Part shown: in pieces, positions 54,267-62,956 of the stretch
Numbering within the stretch: the stretch's first letter is position 1
Layout: every line of letters begins with the position of its first letter
Assembly (NCBI RefSeq): GCF_001713455.1
Contig: NZ_CP016464.1
Location: 1,474,001-1,538,000, forward strand
Length of the DNA: 64,000 bases
DNA from: Bosea sp. RAC05
Lineage (GTDB): Bacteria; Pseudomonadota; Alphaproteobacteria; Rhizobiales; Beijerinckiaceae
Reading direction: 5' to 3'
Program-made: the position numbers and the translations under genes
Notes under the pieces: generated by a model
Databases searched by the model: none
Seen by the model: only the letters and a program-made list of their open reading frames with translations
What the model was told of the DNA's origin: nothing

Positions 54267-55157
54267 ATGACCACCTGGACCGACTATCTCCTCACGGATT
54301 CCCCGTCCTCCCGCCGCCAGGCGCGGCTCGGGCAGATGTACAGGAAATGGCTCGCCTTCCGGCGCAACCCGCTCGCCATGGTCGGGCTGTGCATCATCGT
54401 CGCGCTGCTGCTGGTCGCGGCCTTCGCGCCGCTGATCGCCACCGCCGATCCGCTGGCGCAGAATCTCGACCGCCGGCTGCTGCCGCCCTCGGGCACCAAT
54501 GTCTTCGGCACGGATTCGCTCGGCCGCGACATCTTCAGCCGCATCGTCTACGGCACCCGCGTCACGCTGGTGATCGTGCTGCTCGTCGTCGTCTCGGTCG
54601 GGCCGATCGGCCTGCTGATCGGCGCGACATCGGGCTATCTCGGCGGCTGGGTCGACCGGGCGCTGATGCGCATGACCGACGTCTTCCTGGCCTTTCCCCG
54701 GCTGGTGCTGGCGCTGGCCTTCGTCGCGGCGCTCGGCCCCGGCCTGGAGAACGCGGTCATCGCCATCGCCATCACCGCCTGGCCGCCTTATGCCCGCGTC
54801 GCCCGCGCCGAGACGCTGATCATCCGCCAGCAGGACTACATCGCCGCGATCCGCCTGCAGGGCGCCTCGCAATGGCGCATCGTCTTGAAGCATGTCGTGC
54901 CGCTCTGCCTGCCCTCGCTGATCGTGCGCACCACGCTCGACATGGCGGGCGTCATCCTCATCGCCGCCGGACTCGGCTTCCTCGGGCTGGGTGCGCAGCC
55001 GCCGATCCCCGAATGGGGCGCGATGATCTCGGCCGGCCGCGAGCAGATCTTCGACCAGTGGTGGGTCGCGACCTTCCCCGGCATCGCCATCTGCATCGTC
55101 GCGCTCGGCTTCAACCTGCTCGGCGACGGCCTGCGCGACGTCATGGATGCGAGGTGA
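54267..55157 (+). CDS. ABC transporter permease, DppC/OppC type
   Basis: This 296-residue permease shows WLAFRRNPLAMVGLCIIV (cytoplasmic entry and first membrane segment), VFGTDSLGRDIFSRIVYGTR (family signature), MRMTDVFLAFPRLVLALAFV, and the coupling loop around DYIAAIRLQGASQWRIVLKH near residue 200. It is followed by GLGAQPPIPEWGAMISAGRE. It pairs with the preceding DppB-type permease, and the first ATPase begins five bases after its stop. Confidence 0.92.
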   Translation: MTTWTDYLLTDSPSSRRQARLGQMYRKWLAFRRNPLAMVGLCIIVALLLVAAFAPLIATADPLAQNLDRRLLPPSGTNVFGTDSLGRDIFSRIVYGTRVTLVIVLLVVVSVGPIGLLIGATSGYLGGWVDRALMRMTDVFLAFPRLVLALAFVAALGPGLENAVIAIAITAWPPYARVARAETLIIRQQDYIAAIRLQGASQWRIVLKHVVPLCLPSLIVRTTLDMAGVILIAAGLGFLGLGAQPPIPEWGAMISAGREQIFDQWWVATFPGIAICIVALGFNLLGDGLRDVMDAR

Positions 55158-55162
55158 GCGCC

Positions 55163-56029
55163 ATGAACGAGAGCATCAAGGATCAACCCCTCCTCGAACT
55201 CGACAATCTGCGCGTCGATTTCCACACGCCGACCGGCATCGTCCACGCCGTGCGCGGCCTGTCCTTCACGCTCGGCCGCGAGCGGCTCGGCATCGTCGGC
55301 GAATCCGGCTCGGGCAAGTCGATGACCGGCCGCGCCATCCTCGACCTGATCCCGCCGCCCGGCATCGTCACGGCCGACCGCATGATCTTCCGCGGGCAGG
55401 ATCTCCTGGCCATGGACAAGCGCGAGCGCCGCAAGCTGCGCGGCCGCCGCATCTCGATGGTGATGCAGGACCCGAAATTCTCGCTCAACCCGGTCCGTAC
55501 CGTCGGCGACCAGATAGCCGAAGCCTATCGCGTCCATCACAAGGCGAGCGCCCGCGAGGCCAGGGAACGCTCGCTGTCCATGCTGGAGCAGGTGCAGATC
55601 CGCGAGCCGGCGCGCGTCTACGAACTCTATCCGCACGAGGTCTCGGGCGGCATGGGCCAGCGCGTGATGATCGCGATGATGCTGATCGCCGAGCCCGACA
55701 TCCTGATCGCCGACGAGCCGACTTCGGCGCTCGACGTCACCGTTCAGCTGCAGATCCTGAAGATCCTCGACGATCTGGTCACCCAGCGCGGCATGGGGCT
55801 GATCTTCATCAGCCACGACCTGCATCTGGTGCAGTCCTTCTGCGACCGCGTCATCGTCATGTATGGCGGCAAGGCGATGGAGACGCTGCCGGCCGCCGAA
55901 CTCGCCGACGAATCCGCCCGCGCCCGGCGCCATCCCTACACGCTCGGCCTGCTCGGCTGCCTGCCCGATCTCGACCATCCCAAGGCCGAACTCGCCACGC
56001 TCACCCGCGACCCGGCATGGCTGGCATGA
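55163..56029 (+). CDS. ABC transporter ATPase, DppD/OppD type
   Basis: This 288-residue peptide-importer ATPase shows Walker [14 protein letters not shown] (near residue 43), the Q-loop [13 protein letters not shown], signature [15 protein letters not shown], Walker [17 protein letters not shown] and the H-loop [11 protein letters not shown]. The C-terminal stretch lacks the usual full oligopeptide-ABC extension with cysteines for an iron-sulfur cluster; only one Cys ([11 protein letters not shown]) is seen, and the chain ends soon after, which makes it slightly short for the family. Its partner ATPase follows after a palindromic repeat. Confidence 0.9.
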   Translation: MNESIKDQPLLELDNLRVDFHTPTGIVHAVRGLSFTLGRERLGIVGESGSGKSMTGRAILDLIPPPGIVTADRMIFRGQDLLAMDKRERRKLRGRRISMVMQDPKFSLNPVRTVGDQIAEAYRVHHKASAREARERSLSMLEQVQIREPARVYELYPHEVSGGMGQRVMIAMMLIAEPDILIADEPTSALDVTVQLQILKILDDLVTQRGMGLIFISHDLHLVQSFCDRVIVMYGGKAMETLPAAELADESARARRHPYTLGLLGCLPDLDHPKAELATLTRDPAWLA

Positions 56030-56052
56030 GGGCTTTGCAATTGAGCTCTGTC

Positions 56053-56133
56053 CGTCATTGCGAGCGCAGCGAAGCAATCCAGCTTCGTAGAGCCCGACGC
56101 CCCCTGGATTGCTTCGCTGCGCTCGCAATGACG
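56053..56133. repeat. Intergenic palindrome, 'GTCATTGCGAGCG' family, copy 2
   Basis: CGTCATTGCGAGCGCAGCGA with AGCAATCCAG on the left and CTGGATTGCTTCGCTGCGCT with CGCAATGACG on the right are near-perfect inverted repeats of about 30 bases. It is inserted between the two ATPase genes of the importer and stays open in the frame of the second one, giving a false upstream extension. Confidence 0.9.
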
Positions 56134-56147
56134 ACGAGGCATCTGTC

Positions 56148-56900
56148 ATGACCCCTCAACCCGCCATCCGCGTCGAAAACCTCAACGTCTCCTTCGGCGA
56201 TTCCCATGTCGTGAAGGACCTCTCTTTCTCGGTCGCCTCCGGCGAGAGCTATGGCATCGTCGGCGAGTCCGGCTCGGGCAAGTCGACCGTGCTGCGCGTG
56301 CTCTCGGGGTTGAACCGCGACTGGAGCGGCACCGTCGAGATCACCGGGCATGCCCAGCCGAAGATCCGCGACAAGGCCTTCTATCGCGCCGTGCAGATGG
56401 TCTTCCAGGACCCCTACGGCTCGCTCCATCCCAAGAAGACGGTCGACGACACGCTGGCCGAGCCGCTCGCCATCCATGGCATCGGCGACGCCGAAAGGCG
56501 GATCGGGCGGGCGATGTCGGAGGTCGGCCTGCCCGCCTCCTTCCGTTTCCGCTATCCGCACCAGCTCTCCGGCGGCCAGCGCCAGCGCGTCGCCATCGCG
56601 CGCGCGCTCGTGCTTGAGCCCTCGATCCTGCTGCTCGACGAGCCGACCTCGGCGCTCGACGTCTCGATCCAGGCCGAGGTGCTGAACCTGCTGCAGGCAC
56701 TGCGCCACGAGCGCAAGCTGACCTACATCCTCGTCAGCCACGATCTCGCGGTCGTCGCGCATATGTGCGAGCGGCTGCTCGTCATGCAGTTCGGCCGCGG
56801 CGTCGAGGAGATGACGGCGCAGACGCTCGCCGCCCGCAGCCCGCAGACGGACTATGCCCGGCAATTGCTGACCGCCAGCGAGGGCTTCCGCCGCGATTGA
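56148..56900 (+). CDS. ABC transporter ATPase, DppF/OppF type
   Basis: This 250-residue ATPase shows Walker [15 protein letters not shown] (near residue 40), MVFQDPYGSLHPKKTV (Q-loop with the DppF-type PYGSLHP), signature LSGGQRQRVAIARALV, Walker [17 protein letters not shown] and H-loop VSHDLAVVAHM. It completes the importer, giving two permeases, two ATPases and a binding protein. ATG 56148 follows the palindromic repeat directly with no strong ribosome site. The gene is followed by a 124-base gap without recognised features before zwf. Confidence 0.92.
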   Translation: MTPQPAIRVENLNVSFGDSHVVKDLSFSVASGESYGIVGESGSGKSTVLRVLSGLNRDWSGTVEITGHAQPKIRDKAFYRAVQMVFQDPYGSLHPKKTVDDTLAEPLAIHGIGDAERRIGRAMSEVGLPASFRFRYPHQLSGGQRQRVAIARALVLEPSILLLDEPTSALDVSIQAEVLNLLQALRHERKLTYILVSHDLAVVAHMCERLLVMQFGRGVEEMTAQTLAARSPQTDYARQLLTASEGFRRD

Positions 56901-57024
56901 CGGCCGGCCGCGTTGTGATCTGAGCGTTTGGCAATCGCCGCGCTTGGTCTCATTCTCGTCGCAAGCCCGCCGTCCAGATGGACCCTGCGCCGGATTCGCG
57001 GACGGGCACGGAGATGACTGAACG

Positions 57025-58527
57025 ATGGACGATATTGCCGGCCGCATCCTGCGGCCTGAAACCATTCCCGAGCGCACGCCGGTTCCGGCTTTCGACCTGG
57101 TGATCTTCGGCGCGGGCGGCGATCTCGCCATGCGCAAGCTGTTCCCGGCTTTGGCGCAGCGCAGCCGCGAAGGTGTCCTGCCGGGTGAGAGCCGCATCCT
57201 CTGCATCGTCCGAAAGCAGGAGGATGTCGATGGGCTGCCCAAGCAGATCGCCAAGCGGCTGAAGGAGGAGGGGCTCACCCCGGACCATATCCACGCCTTT
57301 CAGCAGCGCCTGACCATCGTGCTGCTCGATGCGGTGAAGCCGGAGACCTACAAGGCGCTCAAGACGGCGCTCGGCGACGATGGTCGCGTGCGCTCGTTCT
57401 ACCTCTCGACACCGCCGGACCTCTTCATCCCGATCTGCGAGAATCTCGCCGCCGCCGACATCCTGACGCCGACCTCGCGCGTCATTCTCGAGAAGCCGCT
57501 GGGCCGCGACCTCGCCTCGGCGCGCGAGATCAACGACGCCGTCGCGCGCATCCTGCCGGAGGACCGCACCTACCGGATCGACCATTACCTCGGCAAGGAA
57601 ACGGTCCAGAACCTCCTGGTGCTTCGCTTCGCCAACACGCTGTTCGAGCGCTCCTGGACCGGCCGCGACATCGACCATGTCCAGATCACGGTGGCCGAAA
57701 CGGTCGGCCTGGAAGCCCGCGCCGGCTATTACGACAAGGCCGGGCAGATGCGCGACATGGTCCAGAACCATCTCATGCAGCTGCTCACCCTCTTCGCGAT
57801 CGAGCCGCCCAATCTGCTCGAGGCCGGCGCCGTGCGCGACGAGAAGATCAAGGTGCTCAAGGCGCTGCGGCCGATCGTCGGGCCCGATGTCGAGCGCTAT
57901 ACGGTGCGCGGCCAGTATGGCACCGGCCAGATCGACGGCCAGCGCGTGCGCGCCTATGCCGACGAACTCGGCCATCTCAGCAACACCGAGACCTTCGTCG
58001 CCATCCGCTGCGAACTCGACAACTGGCGCTGGGCCGGCGTGCCGATCTATCTGCGCACCGGCAAGCGCATGGCGCAGCGCTATTCGGAGATCGTCGTCAC
58101 CTTCAAGCCGGTGCCGCATTCGATCTTCGGCGGCGGCTCCTGCGACAAGCTCTACGCCAACCGCCTGCTGATCCGCCTGCAGCCCAATGACGGCGTCCAA
58201 CTCCAGCTGATGATGAAGGTGCCGGGCTCGGGCCGGCTCAAGATCGTGCCGCGCCAGCTCGACCTGCGCTATTCCACCGCCTTCGACGAGCGCACGCCCG
58301 ATGCCTATGAGCGCCTGCTGACGGACGTCATCCGTGGCGACCAGACGCTGTTCATGCATCGCGACGAGGTCGAGCAGGCCTGGCGCTGGGTCGATCCGAT
58401 CATCGCCGGCTGGCAGGAATACGCTCCCCACCCGCATCGCTACGCCGCCGGCTCCTGGGGGCCCTCGCAGGCGATCGGGCTGATCGAGCGCGAAGGCCGC
58501 TCCTGGGCCGATCCGGACTTCGAGTGA
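57025..58527 (+). CDS. zwf: Glucose-6-phosphate dehydrogenase
   Basis: This enzyme oxidises glucose 6-phosphate to 6-phosphogluconolactone with NAD(P)+. The 500 residues carry the coenzyme motif IFGAGGDLAMRKLFPAL near residue 30, ILEKPLGRDLASA, the active-site block RIDHYLGKETVQNLL (catalytic His near residue 187), and VPIYLRTGKRM with the substrate-contacting residues. It heads a zwf-pgl-eda group. Its stop codon shares one base with the pgl start (TGATG), so the two are coupled. Flux to the Entner-Doudoroff route is expected given eda downstream. Confidence 0.96.
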   Translation: MDDIAGRILRPETIPERTPVPAFDLVIFGAGGDLAMRKLFPALAQRSREGVLPGESRILCIVRKQEDVDGLPKQIAKRLKEEGLTPDHIHAFQQRLTIVLLDAVKPETYKALKTALGDDGRVRSFYLSTPPDLFIPICENLAAADILTPTSRVILEKPLGRDLASAREINDAVARILPEDRTYRIDHYLGKETVQNLLVLRFANTLFERSWTGRDIDHVQITVAETVGLEARAGYYDKAGQMRDMVQNHLMQLLTLFAIEPPNLLEAGAVRDEKIKVLKALRPIVGPDVERYTVRGQYGTGQIDGQRVRAYADELGHLSNTETFVAIRCELDNWRWAGVPIYLRTGKRMAQRYSEIVVTFKPVPHSIFGGGSCDKLYANRLLIRLQPNDGVQLQLMMKVPGSGRLKIVPRQLDLRYSTAFDERTPDAYERLLTDVIRGDQTLFMHRDEVEQAWRWVDPIIAGWQEYAPHPHRYAAGSWGPSQAIGLIEREGRSWADPDFE

Positions 58528-59228
58528 TGCAGCCAAGCCTACCTCCCCTTGGTCCCGTCGCCTGGCACCGCTTCGCGACCCTGGCCGACGCCTCGGAGGC
58601 GCTGGCGGAGGCCGTCGCCATCCGGTTGCGCGCGCTGCTGGCGGGGCAGGGCAGGGCTTCGCTCGCTGTCCCCGGCGGCACGACGCCGGCCCGCTTCCTC
58701 GCGGCGCTCGGCACCCGCGATCTGGCCTGGGACAAGGTCACGCTGCTGCCGACCGACGAGCGCTTCGTCACCGCCGACGATCCGGCCTCGAACGAGCACA
58801 TGATCCGCGGGCAATTCGCGCCGTTGCGCGAGGGGCGGGTCGGGTTCCTGTCCTTCCATGGCCGTGGCCAAGACATCGAGGCGGCCGCCGCCGCGCTCGC
58901 CTCCGAACTCGCGAGCCAGCCGCCGCTGGATCTCGTCGTCAGCGGCATGGGCACCGACGGCCACATCGCCTCGCTGTTTCCCGGCAAGGAGGAACGTTTC
59001 TCCGCCATGCCCGACAGCGGCATCTGCATCGCCACGCCGCCCGGCCTGCCGCCGCGTCTCTCCCTGTCGCCCGCGCGTCTCGCAGGCGCGGGCTGGGCGA
59101 GCCTGCTGGTCTCGGGCCGCGAGAAGGAGGCCGTGCTGAAGGCCGCCCTGGGCCGCCCCGCTCCGCTGCCCGTCGACATCCTCCTCGACCGCCCGCAGGG
59201 CCTCGACGTCTACTGGGCGAAAGAGTAG
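58527..59228 (+). CDS. pgl: 6-Phosphogluconolactonase
   Basis: This enzyme hydrolyses 6-phosphogluconolactone to 6-phosphogluconate. The 233-residue protein belongs to the NagB-like (devB) type: LAVPGGTTPARFLAALG near the N-terminal third, KVTLLPTDERFVTADDPASN, and SGMGTDGHIASLFPGK with the catalytic aspartate and histidine, the most diagnostic block. ATG 58527 overlaps the zwf stop; a GTG three bases earlier is possible. The eda gene follows after a 39-base gap. Confidence 0.94.
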   Translation: MQPSLPPLGPVAWHRFATLADASEALAEAVAIRLRALLAGQGRASLAVPGGTTPARFLAALGTRDLAWDKVTLLPTDERFVTADDPASNEHMIRGQFAPLREGRVGFLSFHGRGQDIEAAAAALASELASQPPLDLVVSGMGTDGHIASLFPGKEERFSAMPDSGICIATPPGLPPRLSLSPARLAGAGWASLLVSGREKEAVLKAALGRPAPLPVDILLDRPQGLDVYWAKE

Positions 59229-59267
59229 ACCGCGCGCAGCCGTTCAAACGATTGAAAGACGCCGACC

Positions 59268-59912
59268 ATGGACGAGACCGCCGCGATTGCCCGCCTCGAA
59301 GCCTGTGGCGTGATTCCCGTCGTGGTGATCGAGGACGCCTCGCGCGCCATCGACCTGGCGCATGCGCTCGTCGCCGGCGGCATCGACGTCGTCGAGGTCA
59401 CGCTGCGCCGCCCGGCCGGGCTGGCCGCGCTGGAGGCCATCGCCAGATCGGTGCCGGGCGCGCTGCCGGTCGCCGGCACGGTCGTCACGCCGGCGCAGGT
59501 CCAGCAGGTCAAGGATGCCGGCGCGAAAGCCGTGGTCAGCCCCGGCTTCAGCGAGGCGGTCGACGAGGCGCTGAAGGCGGCCGGGCTGCCCTGGCTGCCG
59601 GGCGTCGCCACCGCGTCGGACTGCATGCGCGCGGTCGCCGCCGGCCGCACTGTCGCGAAGTTCTTCCCTGCGGAAACAGCGGGCGGCCCGCCCGCGCTCA
59701 AGGCGCTCTCGGGCCCGTTCCCGCAGATGCGTTTCTGCCCGACCGGTGGCGTCGGCCTGAACAACCTCGGGAGCTACCTCGCCCTGCCGCAGGTCATCTG
59801 CGTCGGCGGCTCCTGGCTGGTGCCGGCGGACGCCATCGCATCGGGCGACTGGACGCGCGTGACGCAGCTGGCGAAAGAGGCCAGCGCGGCCTTCAGGGCG
59901 TTGCGGGGCTGA
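59268..59912 (+). CDS. eda: KDPG/KHG aldolase
   Basis: This class I aldolase splits 2-keto-3-deoxy-6-phosphogluconate to pyruvate and glyceraldehyde 3-phosphate. The 214 residues show VIPVVVIEDASRAIDLAHAL, GGIDVVEVTLR with the catalytic glutamate, AGTVVTPAQVQQVKDAGAKA, VAKFFPAETAGG with the Schiff-base lysine, and FCPTGGVGLNNL for phosphate binding. Edd (the dehydratase that supplies its substrate) is not in this group, so it must be encoded elsewhere if the pathway is complete. The gene is followed directly by a palindromic repeat. Confidence 0.95.
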   Translation: MDETAAIARLEACGVIPVVVIEDASRAIDLAHALVAGGIDVVEVTLRRPAGLAALEAIARSVPGALPVAGTVVTPAQVQQVKDAGAKAVVSPGFSEAVDEALKAAGLPWLPGVATASDCMRAVAAGRTVAKFFPAETAGGPPALKALSGPFPQMRFCPTGGVGLNNLGSYLALPQVICVGGSWLVPADAIASGDWTRVTQLAKEASAAFRALRG

Positions 59913-59919
59913 GTCTTCC

Positions 59920-60004
59920 CGTCATTGCGAGCGGAGCGAAGCAATCCAGGGGGCGTCGAGCGAGCCTTTCTGGATTGCTTCGCTTCGCTTCGCTCGCAAT
60001 GACG
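59920..60004. repeat. Intergenic palindrome, 'GTCATTGCGAGCG' family, copy 3
   Basis: CGTCATTGCGAGCGGAGCGA with AGCAATCCAG is mirrored by CTGGATTGCTTCG... and CGCTCGCAATGACG. The right arm contains an additional CGCTT unit (TTCGCTTCGCTTCGC), a small slippage expansion that breaks perfect symmetry. It lies between the convergent eda and LhgO-like genes. Confidence 0.9.
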
Positions 60005-60005
60005 G

Positions 60006-61115
60006 TCAACCTGCCGCCAGCCGCTCCACCACCATCTCCGCGATCGCCAGCGAACTCGTCAGCCCCGGGCTCTCGATGCCCAGCAGATTGACCAGGTCCG
60101 GCACCCCATGGATCTGCGGCCCGTCGATGCGGAAATCGGGCATCGGCTGCGTCGAATCATGCAGCTTCGGGCGGATGCCGGCATAATCGGCGACGAGCGC
60201 GCCGTCAGGCAGGGCCGGCCAATAGGTCCGGATCGCGGCGTAGAACTTCTCGGCCCGCTGCGGATCGACGACGAGGTCCTGATCGTGCTGGACCCATTCG
60301 ACATCGGGGCCGAACTTGACCCGCCCGCCCATGTCGATCGTGGCGTGGATGCCCAGGCCCGCCGCCTCGGGCACGGGATAGACCAGATGCGAGAAGGGCT
60401 GCTTGCCGAGCAGCGCGAAATAATTGCCCTTGGCGTAGTGCTGAACCGGCACATGTTCGGGCGGGAACCCCTCCAGCGTGCCGAGCAGTTTCGGCGCGCC
60501 ATGGCCGGCCGAATTGACGATGGTCTTCACCGAATAGGTCGCAGGCTCCTCGCCGCCGAAATCGACGCTGAAGCCCTCGGCCTCGCGACGCCATCCGGCG
60601 ATCGGCGTGTTGAGCGCCAGCGAACCACCCGCCGCCTCGCATTCGCCGAGCAGCGACAGCATGAAGGCATGGCTGTCGACCACGCCGGTCTCCGGCGAGA
60701 GTAGCGCGATCTCGCAGCGCACCTCCGGTTCCCTCGCCTTGGCCTCCGCGGCGTCGAGCCAGCGCAGGCTGTCGACGCCGGAGGCCTGGGCGCGGGCCAT
60801 GATCGTCTCCAGCGCCGGCTTCTGCGCGGCACTGGTGGCGACGATCAGCTTGCCGCAGGCCTTGTGGGGCAGGCCGCGCTCGCGGAGATAGGCGTAAAGC
60901 CGCTTGCGGCCCTCGACGCAGACCTTCGCCTTCAGCGAGCCCGGCGGATAATAGATTCCCGCATGGATGACCTCGCTGTTGCGCGCCGAGGTCTGCGTGC
61001 CGATGCCCTCGGCGGCTTCCGCGATGACGACCTCGCGCCCGGCGAGCGCCAGCGCCCGCGCTGTCGCGAGGCCGACGACGCCGGCCCCGATCACCAGACA
61101 GTCGATGTCATGCAT
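60006..61115 (-). CDS. FAD-dependent oxidoreductase, L-2-hydroxyglutarate oxidase (LhgO)-like
   Basis: This 369-residue DAO-family flavoprotein has the N-terminal FAD motif CLVIGAGVVGLATARALALA, ARNSEVIHAGIYYPPGSLKA (strongly LhgO/YgaF-like), GLPHKACGKLIVAT, NSAGHGAPKLL, and GIESPGLTSSLAIAE at the C-terminus. LhgO oxidises L-2-hydroxyglutarate to 2-oxoglutarate. The family also includes related 2-hydroxyacid oxidases, so the substrate is a reasonable but not certain inference. It is the last of four minus-strand genes, 14 bases after the M20 hydrolase stop. Confidence 0.85.
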   Translation of the reverse strand: MHDIDCLVIGAGVVGLATARALALAGREVVIAEAAEGIGTQTSARNSEVIHAGIYYPPGSLKAKVCVEGRKRLYAYLRERGLPHKACGKLIVATSAAQKPALETIMARAQASGVDSLRWLDAAEAKAREPEVRCEIALLSPETGVVDSHAFMLSLLGECEAAGGSLALNTPIAGWRREAEGFSVDFGGEEPATYSVKTIVNSAGHGAPKLLGTLEGFPPEHVPVQHYAKGNYFALLGKQPFSHLVYPVPEAAGLGIHATIDMGGRVKFGPDVEWVQHDQDLVVDPQRAEKFYAAIRTYWPALPDGALVADYAGIRPKLHDSTQPMPDFRIDGPQIHGVPDLVNLLGIESPGLTSSLAIAEMVVERLAAG

Positions 61116-61129
61116 GGGAGATCCGTCCC

Positions 61130-62302
61130 TCAGGCCCGGTTCGGCATCGCGGTCTCGACGAGATTCGCCCAGTAGGTCACGCCGACCGGGATGACCTCGT
61201 CGTTGAACTCATAGGCCGGGTGGTGCAGGCCGGCCGAGTCGCCATTGCCGATGTTGATGAAGGCGCCGGGGCGCTCCTCGAGCATGTAGGAGAAATCCTC
61301 CGAGCCCATCGTCGGCGGCACGGTCGTGTCGACCTTGCCCTCGCCGAAGGCGGCCTCGATCGTGCCGACCACGAACTCGGCCTGCTCCGCATGGTTGAAG
61401 GTCACCGGGTAACCGTGGAGATAGTCGCAGACGACGCTCATGCCGAAGGCACCCATGATGCCGGCGGTCACCTCCTTGATGCGCTTCTCGGCGAGCTCGC
61501 GCATCTGCGGCGTCAGCGTCCGCACCGAGCCCTTGAGCTCGACGGTCTGCGGGATGACGTTGAAGGCCTCACCCGCATTGATCGCGGTCACGGAGACGAC
61601 GATCGAGTCGAGCGGGTCGGCATTGCGCGAGGAAATCGTCTGCAGCGCCGTCACCAGCTGGCAGGCGGCGACGATCGGGTCGTTGACCCGGTGCGGGGCC
61701 GCGGCATGCCCGCCCTTGCCCTCGATCTTGATGTGGATGCGGTCGGCGGCAGCCATGGTCGGGCCCTTGCGCACGTCGAACTGGCCGACGGCCAGGCCCG
61801 GCTTGTTGTGCATGCCGTAGACTTCCTGGATGCCGAAGCGGGTCATCAGCCCGTCCTCGATCATCGCCTTGGCGCCGGCGCCGCCTTCCTCCGCAGGCTG
61901 GAAGATCACCACCGCGGTCCCGTCGAAATCGCGCGTCTCGGCGAGGTACTTGGCGGCGCCCAGCAGCATGGCGGTGTGGCCGTCATGGCCGCAGGCGTGC
62001 ATCTTGCCCGGCACGGTCGAGCGGTGCTCGAGATTGGTTTCCTCGTGGATCGGCAGCGCGTCCATGTCGGCCCGCATCGCGATCACCTTGCCGGAGCCCT
62101 GGTTGCGGCCCTTGATGACGCCGACGACGCCGGTCTGGCCGATGCCGGCCACGACCTCGTCCACGCCCCATTCCGTCAGCTTCTGCGCGACGACGCCGGC
62201 CGTGCGGTGCACGTCGTACATCAGTTCGGGGTGGCGGTGCAGGTCGCGGCGGATCGCAGTGAGCTCGGGGTGAAGGGCGGCAATGAGTTCGGCTTTGGGC
62301 AT
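61130..62302 (-). CDS. M20 family metallo-amidohydrolase (hippurate/N-acyl amino acid hydrolase type)
   Basis: This 390-residue di-metal peptidase-fold hydrolase has metal ligands in MHACGHDGHTAMLLGAAKY, PAEEGGAGAKAMIEDG (catalytic and metal-binding glutamates), MHNKPGLAVGQF and TMGSEDFSYML. The central dimerisation domain contains IEGKGGHAAAPHRVNDPI. Enzymes of this type release acyl groups from amino acids such as hippurate or N-acetyl amino acids. The substrate is open. It is in an operon with an LhgO-like oxidase (after it) and a cupin (72 bases before it). Confidence 0.9.
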   Translation of the reverse strand: MPKAELIAALHPELTAIRRDLHRHPELMYDVHRTAGVVAQKLTEWGVDEVVAGIGQTGVVGVIKGRNQGSGKVIAMRADMDALPIHEETNLEHRSTVPGKMHACGHDGHTAMLLGAAKYLAETRDFDGTAVVIFQPAEEGGAGAKAMIEDGLMTRFGIQEVYGMHNKPGLAVGQFDVRKGPTMAAADRIHIKIEGKGGHAAAPHRVNDPIVAACQLVTALQTISSRNADPLDSIVVSVTAINAGEAFNVIPQTVELKGSVRTLTPQMRELAEKRIKEVTAGIMGAFGMSVVCDYLHGYPVTFNHAEQAEFVVGTIEAAFGEGKVDTTVPPTMGSEDFSYMLEERPGAFINIGNGDSAGLHHPAYEFNDEVIPVGVTYWANLVETAMPNRA

Positions 62303-62374
62303 CGTGACCTCGAAAAGGGCGAAACCGATCCGCCGGCGGCGGATCGCGGGATCGGCAGGGCTCTGCGGCGCTGA

Positions 62375-62764
62375 TCAGGCGTCGGCGGGAACGTAGCGGC
62401 GCGACAATTCGTTGCGGTCGTCATAGGACGCCTCGAAGATCGCCGCCGCCAGCGTCGCGCGCACATGCAGCGTGTCGGTGCCGATGTTCTTGAAGCCGTG
62501 GCGGGCGCCCGCCGGCACCAAAACGGACTGGTTGGCGGTGACGACCATCGTCTGGTCGCGCAGATAGATCTCGGCCGTGCCGCCCATTACCTCGAGCACC
62601 TCCTCGACCGCGTGCAGATGCATCGGCGCGCCCAGGCCAGGCTCGCAGAACTGCTCGAAGATGCAGAGCTGCTTGCTCTGGACCAGGGCCGAGACCCGCA
62701 TCTCGGTCATGACGCCGTCGCGCCATTTGTCCTGCGGCTGCGTCTTGTGGTCGAGGATCGTCAT
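62375..62764 (-). CDS. Cupin domain protein
   Basis: This 129-residue single-domain cupin has motif 1 in APMHLHAVEEVLEVMGGTAE (H, H, E metal-ligand pattern) and motif 2 near LVPAGARHGFKNIG with the fourth histidine. The fold binds a divalent metal and may be an isomerase, dioxygenase or ligand sensor. Neighbours (M20 hydrolase, PLP dehydratase) suggest a small-molecule catabolic role but do not identify it. A 191-base gap to the dehydratase gene upstream shows no obvious feature beyond GC-rich sequence. Confidence 0.82.
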   Translation of the reverse strand: MTILDHKTQPQDKWRDGVMTEMRVSALVQSKQLCIFEQFCEPGLGAPMHLHAVEEVLEVMGGTAEIYLRDQTMVVTANQSVLVPAGARHGFKNIGTDTLHVRATLAAAIFEASYDDRNELSRRYVPADA

Positions 62765-62956
62765 GGGGCATGCCTCCGCTTCTGTCCGCGCCCGCCGCTG
62801 CGGCCCCCCGCCTCATCGGTCAGGCGCGACACCTCTTTCCACAAGCCCGAACGCGGGGCAGCGTCAAGCGCGGGCGCTGCGACCCTGACGCGCGCCCGCG
62901 GCACATCCCGTCTTGCCGCCGCCGCAGAGGAGGGGCCGGGCCACAGGGCCGCGGCT

